This document shows positions 33,010 to 41,696 of a stretch of DNA of 64,000 nucleotides, piece after piece. The stretch spans positions 372,001 to 436,000 of the forward strand of contig JAUIJL010000001.1 in the NCBI GenBank assembly GCA_030431255.1, given 5' to 3'. The notes below the pieces were generated by a model that was not told where the DNA came from, ran no database searches, and saw only the letters and a program-made list of their open reading frames with translations. Source of the stretch: Thermoanaerobaculia bacterium. GTDB lineage: Bacteria; Acidobacteriota; Thermoanaerobaculia; Multivoradales; J023. Position 1 is the stretch's first letter. Each line of letters begins with the position of its first letter. Both the position numbers and the translations under genes were made by a program.

Positions 33010-34953
33010 ATGGAGATGAAGATGTTTCGAAATCCAGCTCATGCCAGTCGGTGTTGTCTTGCATTGCTCGTCGTCTTTTGCACCGCGTTTGCCGCGTCGG
33101 CCCAGGAGATCAACCTTTCGGTGCCCGCGGAAGTTAAGGTCGGTGGAGAGATCAAAGTGACTTGGACCGGTGCCGGCGGTGAGAGAGATTTCATCAGTCT
33201 GGATCCGGTGGGAGCTCCGGAGTCGAAATACGGTGACTATCAATATGCTCGCGGCAATGCGGTAACTCTGATGGCGCCGGGCACGCCCGGTCAGTGGGAG
33301 GTGCGTTACCACCGATCCGATAGCGGTTATCCGGTGGCGGCTTCGGCCACGGTGACGGTGGTTGCCGATTCGGCGACGGTTGAGGTGCCGGCCAGGGTCG
33401 GCATCGGGGACGCGATTGAGATTCCTTGGCAGGGGCCGAACAACCCGCAAGACTTCATCAGCATCGATCCCGTCGGTGCCCCCGACCATAAATACGGCGC
33501 CTATCAATACACCCGCGGGGGCAGCCCGGTGACGATGAAAGCGCCGGCGGAGTCGGGCACCTACGAGGTCCGCTACCACCTTGGGGTGAAGGGCTACGCA
33601 GTGCTCGGCTCGGCTCGCCTGGAGGTGGGCGGTGCCGCCGCGACCCTGAAGGCTCCGGCCCGTGCGGATGCCGGGGAGACGATTCAGGTGGGCTGGACAG
33701 GACCTGGAAACGAGGGGGACTTCATCAGCATCGACCCTGTGGGTGCCCCGGACGCGACCTATGGTCCCTACCAATACACGCGCACGGGCAATCCGATCGA
33801 AATCATCGTGCCCGACGAGGTCGGCAGCTACGAGATTCGCTATCACCTGGGCAGCGGTAAATATCCTGTGCTCGGCAGCTCGCCGATTGAGGTGGAGGCG
33901 GTGACCGCCTCGGTGTCGGTGAACGACAAGGTCGTGGCCGGCGAGCCGTTCGAGGTCCGTTGGCAGGGACCGGATCATCAGGGGGATTTCATCACCATCG
34001 TGCCGGTGGGCGCCGCGGACAAAGATTACGGTCCCTATGGCTACACCAAGCGCGGCAATCCGGTGCGGGTCATGGCTCCCAAGGAAATAGGCCCCCACGA
34101 GGTTCGCTACCTCACCGGACAAAGCTCCAAGAAGCTCGCCGCAGTGCAGGTGGAGGTGCATCCGGGCTCGGCGAAGGGAACCTTGCGGGTGACGGCTCCG
34201 GCGTCGGAGGCCGTTGGCGCCTCGGGCGTCGGAGCGGTGGAGATCATCTTGGACGCTTCGGGCAGCATGCTCCAGAAGCTCGGTGGAAGCCGGCGTATTG
34301 AGCTGGCAAAGCGGGCGCTGATCGAATTGGCTGAGAATACCTTGCCTGCCGGAATTCCGTTCGCCCTAAGGGTCTTCGGGCATCGCGAAGCGGATTCCTG
34401 TCGCACAGATCTGGAAATGCCCCTTGCACCTCTGGCCCCTGACCGCGCGGTGACGAAGATTCAATCCATCCAAGCGAAGAATCTCGCCAAGACCCCGATC
34501 GGTGACTCCCTGAGGAAAGTCGCCGCGGATCTGGCGAGCGCTTCGGGGCCCCGGCTGGTGATCTTGGTCACGGATGGTGAAGAGACGTGCGGCGGGAATC
34601 CGGAGCAAGCGATTCGAGACCTGGTAGCCGCCGGAATCGACGCGCGGGTGAGCATCGTCGGCTTTGCCATTGATGAGCTGATGTTGAAGGAGAGCTTCGA
34701 AGCCTGGGCGACCCTGGGGGGTGGCCGATACTTCGACGCCACCGACGGCGAGCTGCTGACGTCGGCGATGCGACAAGCCATGCATCCCACTTACGAGGTG
34801 CTCGCCGGCTCGGAGGTGGTAGCCTCAGGTACCGTGGGTGGAGAAGCCGTGGAGCTTGAGGTGGGAAGCTATCGGATTCAGCTCAGCGGAGGGCGGGACC
34901 TCGGATCCGTCGAGGTGAAAGCGGATCAAGAAACGGTCGTTGAGTCCCCTTGA
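33010..34953 (+). CDS. Secreted VWA-domain protein with four tandem beta repeats
   Basis: The protein has 647 residues from ATG 33010 (ATG 33022, behind GGAGATGAAG, is equally plausible). After a signal peptide ending FAASAQ come four tandem repeats of about 85-90 residues. Each has the pattern WxGxxxxxDFISxDPVGAPxxxYGxYxYxRGxPVxxxAPxxxGxYEVRYHxxxxxYPVLGS, probably immunoglobulin-like. From about residue 405 there is a von Willebrand A domain with an intact MIDAS motif: DASGSM near 415, a Thr loop (KTPIGDSL), and DGEETCGG. Such proteins bind ligands through a Mg2+-dependent site on the cell surface. The short C-terminal beta domain has YRIQLSGG. BioY follows 17 bp downstream and may be co-transcribed. 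Confidence 0.8.
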   Translation: MEMKMFRNPAHASRCCLALLVVFCTAFAASAQEINLSVPAEVKVGGEIKVTWTGAGGERDFISLDPVGAPESKYGDYQYARGNAVTLMAPGTPGQWEVRYHRSDSGYPVAASATVTVVADSATVEVPARVGIGDAIEIPWQGPNNPQDFISIDPVGAPDHKYGAYQYTRGGSPVTMKAPAESGTYEVRYHLGVKGYAVLGSARLEVGGAAATLKAPARADAGETIQVGWTGPGNEGDFISIDPVGAPDATYGPYQYTRTGNPIEIIVPDEVGSYEIRYHLGSGKYPVLGSSPIEVEAVTASVSVNDKVVAGEPFEVRWQGPDHQGDFITIVPVGAADKDYGPYGYTKRGNPVRVMAPKEIGPHEVRYLTGQSSKKLAAVQVEVHPGSAKGTLRVTAPASEAVGASGVGAVEIILDASGSMLQKLGGSRRIELAKRALIELAENTLPAGIPFALRVFGHREADSCRTDLEMPLAPLAPDRAVTKIQSIQAKNLAKTPIGDSLRKVAADLASASGPRLVILVTDGEETCGGNPEQAIRDLVAAGIDARVSIVGFAIDELMLKESFEAWATLGGGRYFDATDGELLTSAMRQAMHPTYEVLAGSEVVASGTVGGEAVELEVGSYRIQLSGGRDLGSVEVKADQETVVESP

Positions 34954-34970
34954 GGCCGGCACGGGCGACC

Positions 34971-35549
34971 ATGAGCCAGACCTTGACGCAGGCCTTGTCC
35001 TCAAGCCCATTCTTGCCGCTGAAAGGCGTGCGCTCTCCGGTCGGAGCCGTCGCCGTGCTCGTTCTCGGGGTGGTGGCGATCGCCGTCGGTGCGTGGGTGC
35101 AGGTGCCCATGGTGCCCGTGCCGATGAGCCTTCAGACCTTCTTTGTGGTGCTGATCGGAGGGCTCGCCGGTTGGCGTCTCGGGGGCGCGGTTCTGCTGGC
35201 CTACTTGGTGAGCGGCGCCTTGGGCGCGCCGGTCTTCGCCGACGGTGCCTCAGGTGCTCGACATCTCATCGGTATGACGTCGGGTTACCTTTTCGGATTT
35301 CTGATCGCGGCGGTTTGGGTCGGCGCTTTGGCCGAGAGAGGTTGGACGTCTTCGTTTTTCCGATCGACCCTGGCGATGTTGATCGGTCATGGGGTCATTC
35401 TAGGCCTGGGTGCGGCAGTGCTCGGCCTGATGACGGATTGGACCACGGCTTATGAAGGTGGCTTCCGGCCTTTTTTGCTCGGCGGGCTGGCGAAATCGAT
35501 CCTCGCGGCCGGAACCATCTCGGGATTGGCCAAGGTGACCGATCGATAG
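34971..35549 (+). CDS. bioY: BioY biotin transporter S component
   Basis: The protein has 192 residues from ATG 34971, with six hydrophobic helices. BioY marks are VQVPMVPVPMSLQTFFVVLIGGLAGWRLG, YLVSGALGAPVFADGASG, and GMTSGYLFGFLIAAVWVG, then the C-terminal GGLAKSILA segment. BioY is the substrate-binding membrane subunit of the energy-coupling-factor biotin transporter and can work alone in some bacteria. No bioM/bioN or shared EcfAT genes are present here. Sits directly after the VWA gene. Confidence 0.9.
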   Translation: MSQTLTQALSSSPFLPLKGVRSPVGAVAVLVLGVVAIAVGAWVQVPMVPVPMSLQTFFVVLIGGLAGWRLGGAVLLAYLVSGALGAPVFADGASGARHLIGMTSGYLFGFLIAAVWVGALAERGWTSSFFRSTLAMLIGHGVILGLGAAVLGLMTDWTTAYEGGFRPFLLGGLAKSILAAGTISGLAKVTDR

Positions 35550-35578
35550 CGGACCGTCGATCAGTCGGGCTTGGTCGA

Positions 35579-37300
35579 TCAATCGATCTTGGTCGAGCCT
35601 TGACGAGCGAGCGCGGTGCCCAGGGCCGCGGCCAGGTCTTGGAGACCGTAGGGTTTGGGAAGGATTTCGTCCATGCCGGCCTGAAAGTATTTTTCCAGGG
35701 TTTCTGGAACGGCGGTGGCGGTGATGCCGATAATCGGCAGGTGCTCGCCGTCGGCCTCGGTGGCTCGCCAAGCCCGGGCGGCTTCCATGCCGTCCATTTC
35801 CGGCATCTGACCATCGAGCAGCCAGATGTCGAAGTGCCGACTTTCCAACGCTTCCAACGCTTGTCGGCCGTTGCCCACCACTTCCACCTCAAAGCCGAGC
35901 ATGTCGAGCTGGTCGACGATGACCATCTGGTTCACTGGATTGTCCTCGGCGACCAAGACGTGATGTCCGGTGCCGTCGATGTGGGGGCGGGCGCCAGACT
36001 GCGCTTGTCGGCCGGAGACCGGTTTGAGGGGCAGGGTGAAGGAGAAGGTGCTGCCCTGGTGTTGCGCGCTCTCGGCTTGGAGCTCGCCGCCCATGAGGCT
36101 CACGAGCTGGCGGCTGATGGCCAAACCCAGGCCGGTGCCGCCATATTTCCGGGTGGTCGACACGTCCGCTTGGGTAAATGGATCGAAGAGACGCGCTTTC
36201 ACTTCATCGTCGAAACCGATACCCGTATCCCGAACCCGGAATTCCGTGGGAGGCGGCAGCACCTCGTCACCGGGTCGTGGTGGTTGTCCGAGGCTTGAGG
36301 GGTCGGCAGTGGAGGTGACCTCTAAGGTGACGCTGCCGTTTTCAGTGAATTTGATCGCGTTGTCGATGAGATTGACCAGAATCTGTCGCAGCCGGGTGGA
36401 GTCGGCCACGATCCAATCCACGACATGATCCCCTACTTTCAGCATCAGCTCGTTTCCTCGGGCGGCGGCCCGCTCGTTGAATTGGGTCATCAGGTCCGAA
36501 AGTAGAAGATGCAGCGAAAAAGCGCGGGTTTCGAGGGTCAGCTCCTCGGCTTCGATTTTCGAGAAGTCGAGCACGTCCTCCACCAGGTTGCGCAAAGATT
36601 TCGCCGAGCTTTCGAGGGTCCTCAGCCACTGACGTGCTTGCTCGGTTTGATCGGTCGTGAAGAGCAGATCCGTCAGGCCGACGATGCCGTGCAGGGGCGT
36701 GCGCAGCTCGTGGGTCATGGTGGCCAGAAATCGGCTCTTGGCCAAGCTCGCGGCTTCCGCCGCCTCTTTGGCGCTCTCCAGCTCGGCGGCTATGCGTCGA
36801 CGCTCTTCCACTTCCTGCTCCAACAGCGCGTTGGCGCGGCTGAGGTCGGCGGTTCGCTCCTCGACCCGGCGCTCGAGCTCCTGACCTCGATCCAACAAAA
36901 TTTGACGCGCCTTGCGTTCCTCGGTCACGTCCCGGGTGGCGCCGTAGACCGTCAACCCGCCGTCCTCTTCCTGGACCCGCATGCGCTCGTGCAGCCAGCG
37001 GATCTCGCCGTCTTTGCGAATGATCCGAAACGCATGCTCGGAGACGCCCACCGGTCCGTCGATGAAGTCTTGGATTTTTTCCAGGTCGTCGGGATGCACC
37101 AAGCCCTTGCGGCCGATTTTCTCGAATTCCTCGGAGGTATATCCCGTGAGATCCGTGAACGCGTCGTTGACCCACCCCCGTTCCTCGGATCCGTCCGCGG
37201 AGCGCCAGCGGACCCAGCAACAGTCCGTGACCAGCTCGGAGAGAATTCGAAATTGAGCTTCCCGGCTTCGCTCGGAGGGCTCTGGGGTATCGGATTTCAT
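35579..37300 (-). CDS. PAS-containing hybrid histidine kinase/response regulator
   Basis: The protein has 573 residues and no transmembrane segment, so it senses a cytoplasmic signal. A PAS/PAC domain occupies residues about 15-130 (GWVNDAFTDLTGYTSEEFE, then GATRDVTEERK). A coiled coil follows at 130-185. The HisKA domain has the phosphorylated His197 in THELRTPLHG. The HATPase has LVNLIDNAIKFT (N box), DTGIGFD (G1) and GTGLGLAIS (G2). A C-terminal receiver domain (about 445-570) has the acidic pair AEDN, phospho-acceptor Asp496 in LLDGQMPEMDG, the Thr in TATA and Lys in LPKPY. No output domain exists, so the signal must pass to a separate Hpt protein or regulator. The adjacent small repeat gene is transcribed in the opposite direction. 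Confidence 0.92.
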   Translation of the reverse strand: MKSDTPEPSERSREAQFRILSELVTDCCWVRWRSADGSEERGWVNDAFTDLTGYTSEEFEKIGRKGLVHPDDLEKIQDFIDGPVGVSEHAFRIIRKDGEIRWLHERMRVQEEDGGLTVYGATRDVTEERKARQILLDRGQELERRVEERTADLSRANALLEQEVEERRRIAAELESAKEAAEAASLAKSRFLATMTHELRTPLHGIVGLTDLLFTTDQTEQARQWLRTLESSAKSLRNLVEDVLDFSKIEAEELTLETRAFSLHLLLSDLMTQFNERAAARGNELMLKVGDHVVDWIVADSTRLRQILVNLIDNAIKFTENGSVTLEVTSTADPSSLGQPPRPGDEVLPPPTEFRVRDTGIGFDDEVKARLFDPFTQADVSTTRKYGGTGLGLAISRQLVSLMGGELQAESAQHQGSTFSFTLPLKPVSGRQAQSGARPHIDGTGHHVLVAEDNPVNQMVIVDQLDMLGFEVEVVGNGRQALEALESRHFDIWLLDGQMPEMDGMEAARAWRATEADGEHLPIIGITATAVPETLEKYFQAGMDEILPKPYGLQDLAAALGTALARQGSTKID

Positions 37301-37526
37301 GGAGATCGTGCCTTCGTCGAATGGGGCGAGCCTGCCTTAAAAAGATATCACCTGCGGGAGGTGCCTTGGCTCCGAGAAGGGAAAGAGGATAGGTTGTCGG
37401 CGCCTTCATGGATAGCTCCATGGCATCGACGAGATTTTTCGAGAATCTTTGCGTGTTTTGCTCGTCGATTGCGTGGGATGAATCAGGGCGACCGATTCAG
37501 GCCGCCCCTACCCTGAGGAGAAGCAC

Positions 37527-37958
37527 ATGCCCGTATTTCGTGATGTCCATGGACGCCTCTATCGTATTCCTGCGGATCAGCTGGAGACCTTTGCCATCGA
37601 GTCCGACGGCGGTGAGCGATTTGTGGGTGCTGAGGTGCCGGCGTCCAGCCCATGGCCGGTCGCCGGCAACGGGCCAGAAGCCCCCAGCCGGCAGGCGGCG
37701 CTCGGCGGCATGGGTTATGAGTGGCCCTCGGGCGAGCAGGGCATCGGCTACGAGTGGCCCTCGGGTGAGCAGGCGGCGCTCGGCGGCATGGGTTATGAGT
37801 GGCCCTCGGGCGAGCAGGGCATCGGCTACGAGTGGCCCTCGGGTGAGCAGGCGGCGCTCGGTGGTATGGGTTATGAGTGGCCCTCGGGCGAGCAGGGCAT
37901 CGGCTACGAGTGGCCTTCGGGTGAGCGGCTAGCCGATTCGAAGCCCCGCGCGGCCTAG
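37527..37958 (+). CDS. Candidate multicore RiPP precursor with six YEWPSGE repeats
   Basis: The protein has 143 residues. GAGGAG lies a normal distance before ATG 37527. Residues 1-55 are a charged, non-repetitive leader-like part (MPVFRDVHGRLYRIPADQL). Residues 56-133 are three copies of a 26-residue unit holding GMGYEWPSGE and then QGIGYEWPSGE, so YEWPSGE appears six times. A ten-residue tail follows. There is no signal peptide, transmembrane segment or cysteine. A cytochrome P450 gene starts 36 bp downstream on the same strand. Aromatic pairs such as Tyr-x-Trp are substrates of P450s in known RiPP families (biarylitides, cittilins, cihunamides, atropopeptides). The leader plus repeated core layout fits a multicore precursor, but no homolog was recognised. 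An ordinary low-complexity protein cannot be excluded. Confidence 0.55.
   Translation: MPVFRDVHGRLYRIPADQLETFAIESDGGERFVGAEVPASSPWPVAGNGPEAPSRQAALGGMGYEWPSGEQGIGYEWPSGEQAALGGMGYEWPSGEQGIGYEWPSGEQAALGGMGYEWPSGEQGIGYEWPSGERLADSKPRAA
37692..37925 (+). repeat. 78-bp tandem repeat, three copies, with only synonymous differences
   Basis: Copies lie at 37692-37769, 37770-37847 and 37848-37925. The first two are identical. The third differs at three bases, all third codon positions (two GGC to GGT, one CCC to CCT). Each copy contains two half-repeats encoding GYEWPSGE that also differ only at synonymous sites (GGT/GGC, TAT/TAC, GGC/GGT). Confidence 0.96.
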
Positions 37959-37994
37959 GATGCTGCGATCGTGGCTTGAGCCTCGAACCGGTGG

Positions 37995-39092
37995 GTGCCC
38001 GTGATCGGCGTGCCCCCGGTTTTCGCTCGGATCGCCCGACAAGCGGGGCGGGCAGAAGAGGTTGTCGTGTTGCGCGCCGGCCCTTCCCCGTGGGTGTTGG
38101 TCAAGAGCCCGAGGTGGGTCTACGAGGTGCTGATCCGTCGGGAAGGCATCTACACCCAGCCGGCCCATCCCTTTGCGAGCGCCGCAGAATCTCTTGTGTT
38201 GACCGGGGCGACGTTGCTCGGGTTGCGGCGACCGTCGGGCTCGTCGGGCTCTCAAGAGATGTTTTCTGCCGCGCTCGATCGCTGCTTCGAAGGCATGCCG
38301 CTATTGGATGAAAGCCTGTCGATGGAGATCGAGGGCCGGGCCAAGCGCTGGTGCGCCCGCTTGTTGTTGGATCTTTTGTGGCAGACGTCGTCACCACTGT
38401 TGGATCGCTTCGTCAGCGAAATCGCGCTCCAGGAACGCTCCCCCGCGGCGGGGCCGAAGCAAGCGGTGCCGTCGCAGAATGCCTTCTTGGCGGACCTCTT
38501 CGCCGGCTCACCGACCCTGCAGCAGCTCGATCCACGGGATCCCTCGGCCCGGGACGCGGTGATTCGCACGTTCCTAAACGGCTATAACGCCCTGGCGATC
38601 GCCTTGGTCTGGAGCTTTGTCGAGCTCGGGAGCGACGCCGGTATGCGCTCCCGTCTCCGATCAGACGACACCGCGATCGACGGTTTTGTGGAGGAGATCC
38701 TGCGGTTATACCCTCCCGCTTGGAGCCTCGCGCGACGTCTCGTGCACCCCGACCAGCTCGGGGGCCTCAAGATACCGCCGGGCACCCTGGTGCAGGTGTC
38801 GCCGTTCGTGACCCATCGGGATCCGCAATATTGGTCGCGGCCTGAGCAATTCCAGCTTGGGCGGGGTCGCAAGGCTCGAAATCCTGGCGAGCTGCGCTAC
38901 TTTCCCTTTGGCGCGGGAGCGCGTAGGTGTCCCTCGGCGCGTTGGGTCCCTCACCTGTTGAGAGGCATCTTGCTGAGATGCCTGGAGCGATGGGACGTGG
39001 AGCTCGTGGAGCCGGCGGACCCGAAACCCGTGGGCTGGACCTCGCTTCACCCGGTGCCGAGCCCCAAGCTGGCGGTGGTGCCCCGGGATTGA
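37995..39092 (+). CDS. Divergent cytochrome P450, candidate peptide-modifying enzyme
   Basis: The protein has 365 residues from GTG 37995, the only start in a frame that opens at 37980; P450s are usually 390-450 aa, so it is short at the N-terminus. The haem loop FPFGAGARRCP places the thiolate ligand at Cys312. The K-helix ExxR is Glu234-Arg237 (EEILRLYPP). The PERF-like region reads SRPEQFQLGR. The I-helix is abnormal: where most P450s have AGxET(T), this has NGYNAL (195-200), lacking both the acid and the threonine that deliver protons during oxygen activation. The C-helix W/R haem-propionate motif is also not evident. It has no ferredoxin or reductase neighbour. Its position just after the repeat-peptide gene suggests it acts on that peptide. 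Confidence 0.82.
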   Translation: MPVIGVPPVFARIARQAGRAEEVVVLRAGPSPWVLVKSPRWVYEVLIRREGIYTQPAHPFASAAESLVLTGATLLGLRRPSGSSGSQEMFSAALDRCFEGMPLLDESLSMEIEGRAKRWCARLLLDLLWQTSSPLLDRFVSEIALQERSPAAGPKQAVPSQNAFLADLFAGSPTLQQLDPRDPSARDAVIRTFLNGYNALAIALVWSFVELGSDAGMRSRLRSDDTAIDGFVEEILRLYPPAWSLARRLVHPDQLGGLKIPPGTLVQVSPFVTHRDPQYWSRPEQFQLGRGRKARNPGELRYFPFGAGARRCPSARWVPHLLRGILLRCLERWDVELVEPADPKPVGWTSLHPVPSPKLAVVPRD

Positions 39093-39094
39093 GG

Positions 39095-41575
39095 TTATTG
39101 CTCGCGCAGGGCGGTGATCGGATCCGCGGAGGCGGCTCGCCTCGCCGGGCCGGCACCTGCCGCGAGGCCCAAGACCACCAGCATCGCGACGACACTGGCG
39201 AGCACCACGAGATCGAGGCTCTGGGCGCCGAAGAGCAGGGCACCCACCAGCTTTGCCAGCGGTAGGGCGCCGAGCAGGCCGAGGCCGACGCCGATGGCGG
39301 CCAAGACCGCTCCTTCGCCCATCACTTGTCGGAAGAGACGTGCCGGATGCGCGCCGAGGGCCAGCCGAATGCCCAGCTCCTGCTGCCGACGGCTGACGCG
39401 CAGGGACATGACTCCGTAGATGCCGACGGCCGCCAGGAGCAGCACGAAGAGCGCCATGGCGGAGAAGACCCGGCTCCAAAGATGTTGGACCCAGAAGAAG
39501 CGCTGCATGACCCGTTCCATGGGCATGAGCTCGAAGGGGGGAATCTTGGGGTCGATTTCCGACAATGCTCGACGGATTTCGGGCAACGCCTCGGCGCCGG
39601 CCGCAACCATCAGGGAGGGTGTGTCGGAAAGGCTGCCGAGGGAGGCCACGGACCGGCTACCGGCGAGCGGAATGTAGACCCGATGCTTCGGCATGGTGCC
39701 GAAGCCGGGCACCATTTCCGCGGGTTGAATGTCGCCCACGACACCCACGACATCCAACCAGGCCTCGCCGGAGGAGCCGGCAGGGCGGATTCGACGACCC
39801 AAGGCATCTGCGGTCGAGCCGGTCGACGACCAAAGCGCGGTGGCGAGGGATTCGCTGATCAAGGCCACGTCGGCACCCGTGGACACCTCGTCGAGGGTGA
39901 AGCCTCGTCCGGCTCGTTGGGGAATTTGAAGGGTGTCGAAGTAGTCTTCGCTCACCCATTGGACGATCACCCGCGGTTCCTCTCCTTTTTCGAAGCTGTG
40001 TCCTTGGGCCGCGAGCGGAAGGGCGCCGGCACCGATATATTCCGTGATCGGCAAGCTGTTGGAAGCTGCCACGGCAGTGACGCCCGGCAACATCTCGAGA
40101 CGGTGGAGGGCTCGGTCGAGGTAGCCGGCCCGCGCCTCGCCGTCTTCGTAGGCGGGGGTGGTGAGGGGCACTTTTAGGGTCAGCACCCCATGGGTCGCGA
40201 AACCCCGGTCGGTCCGTTCCAGGTGCATGAACCCTTTCACCAACAGCAGGCCGGTGGCCAGAATCACCATGGCCACCGCGTATTCGACAATCACCAAGCC
40301 GTGCTGCCATCGCCGTCCGCTCCGCGCGTCGTCACCGGACGATCGCAAGCTCGCGAGGCGGGCGGAAAGGCGCCCACCCCGGGTGCTCAGGAGTGCGGGC
40401 ATCAAACCCGTGGCCAGACCCGCGCCCAACGTGATCAGCAGCATGTAGATCAGCCCGTGTTGCTCGAGGCCGAAGTCAAGCCAATAGGGCAGCGGAATGG
40501 CGATCAAGTCCTGCAAGCCCTGGGCACTGAATCGAGCGATGAAGATTCCCACAACACACCCGGCGGCGGCGAGCAGCAAGGATTCGATGAGGCTCAAGCG
40601 AATGAGCCGTGCCCGGCCGGCGCCGAGAGCTGCGCGGACGGCCATTTCTCTGCGCCGGGACGTGACCCGGGCCAACATGATGTGGGTGACGTTGGCGCAA
40701 ACGATCAGCAGCACCCCGGCGAAGAGAGCCAGCTGGGCGATGAGCGCTTGTTTTTGGGCGGAGCCGACCGGCATCCAGGCGTTGCGCAGCTGTCGGACGT
40801 CGAGGGTCCAGCCTTCGTGGGTGGCGGGAAATCTCGTTGCCAGTCGGTCGGCCTCCGCGGTCATCCATGCCTGTGCCGCGGAAATTTCGACGCCCGGATT
40901 GAGGCGGGCGATTGCTCCGAGATGTCGAGCGTCCCGGGGCTCTAGGCTCGGATCCACCCGCAGTGGGGTCCACACCAGGCCGTAATGGGAGAAGCGGAAG
41001 CCGTCGGGCATCACGCCGACGATTTGGTGGGGTTCGCCGCTCAGCCGTATGGTTTCACCCAAAACGTGCCGATCACCGGCGAAGTGCTCAAGCCACAATC
41101 GATGACTGAGCAGCGCTACTTTGGGGCCGCCCGGTCGGCTTTCTTCCTCCGAGAAATGGCGACCCAGCTGGGGATCGACGCCCAACAACGGAAAAAGACT
41201 CGCGGTGACCTTCGCGCCCTCGACCCGATACGTGCCGTCGTCGGTTTGTAACCCATAGTTCTCCCAGGTGTGGGCGCCGATGGCTGAGAACAGCGAGCTC
41301 TGTTGCAGGGCGGTGCCTTGGCGGCTCCACCCGTCGAAGTCGGGCAGTGAAATGCCGTGGAGGGTCTCATCGACCTTGGGCTGCACCTGATGGATGGCCA
41401 CCAGTCGGTCCGGCTCGCTGAACGGCAGGGGACGCAGGGCGCTGCCGTAAAAGCTGGCGAAGAAAACGCCGTTGGCACCGATGCCGAAGCCCAGGGTGAG
41501 AATAACCACCAAGCTCGCCACCGGTGCCTTGCGAATCATGCGAAGGGCGAATTTAAGATCTCCGAGCATTTCCAT
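39095..41575 (-). CDS. ADOP-type FtsX/MacB-like ABC transporter permease
   Basis: The protein has 826 residues from ATG 41575, with GGGAG upstream. It has the duplicated MacB/FtsX layout of the acidobacterial orphan permeases. An N-terminal helix is preceded by LKFALRMIRKAP, then a periplasmic core, a first FtsX triplet of helices with MLARVTSRRREMAVRAALGAGRARLIR, a second anchor and periplasmic core, and a C-terminal FtsX domain with VSRRQQELGIRLALGAHPARLFR. No ATPase gene is adjacent, as is usual for this group. A role in export or mechanotransmission across the envelope is inferred. Converges with the P450 gene, leaving 2 bp between. Confidence 0.88.
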   Translation of the reverse strand: MEMLGDLKFALRMIRKAPVASLVVILTLGFGIGANGVFFASFYGSALRPLPFSEPDRLVAIHQVQPKVDETLHGISLPDFDGWSRQGTALQQSSLFSAIGAHTWENYGLQTDDGTYRVEGAKVTASLFPLLGVDPQLGRHFSEEESRPGGPKVALLSHRLWLEHFAGDRHVLGETIRLSGEPHQIVGVMPDGFRFSHYGLVWTPLRVDPSLEPRDARHLGAIARLNPGVEISAAQAWMTAEADRLATRFPATHEGWTLDVRQLRNAWMPVGSAQKQALIAQLALFAGVLLIVCANVTHIMLARVTSRRREMAVRAALGAGRARLIRLSLIESLLLAAAGCVVGIFIARFSAQGLQDLIAIPLPYWLDFGLEQHGLIYMLLITLGAGLATGLMPALLSTRGGRLSARLASLRSSGDDARSGRRWQHGLVIVEYAVAMVILATGLLLVKGFMHLERTDRGFATHGVLTLKVPLTTPAYEDGEARAGYLDRALHRLEMLPGVTAVAASNSLPITEYIGAGALPLAAQGHSFEKGEEPRVIVQWVSEDYFDTLQIPQRAGRGFTLDEVSTGADVALISESLATALWSSTGSTADALGRRIRPAGSSGEAWLDVVGVVGDIQPAEMVPGFGTMPKHRVYIPLAGSRSVASLGSLSDTPSLMVAAGAEALPEIRRALSEIDPKIPPFELMPMERVMQRFFWVQHLWSRVFSAMALFVLLLAAVGIYGVMSLRVSRRQQELGIRLALGAHPARLFRQVMGEGAVLAAIGVGLGLLGALPLAKLVGALLFGAQSLDLVVLASVVAMLVVLGLAAGAGPARRAASADPITALREQ

Positions 41576-41696
41576 GCCGCCGTGCTCCCGTTTGATTTCC
41601 CAGATAGGTGAGGCCGGGCACATAGACTTCTACCGCCCGACATAGGTTCCAGAAATATGCGGCTGCGATGGAGCTCAACCGACGTAGACTGGTGGA

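Noticed and set aside
37408-37932. Alternative frame over the 78-bp repeats reading ASATSGPRVSRRRS
   Set aside because: It lacks a ribosome site, and the differences between repeats are silent in the YEWPSGE frame but not designed to be so in this one; the GAGGAG site fits ATG 37527.
39095-41575. ADOP permease as the exporter of the proposed peptide
   Set aside because: It is on the opposite strand, convergent with the P450, and such permeases are scattered throughout Acidobacteriota. Proximity alone is not evidence.
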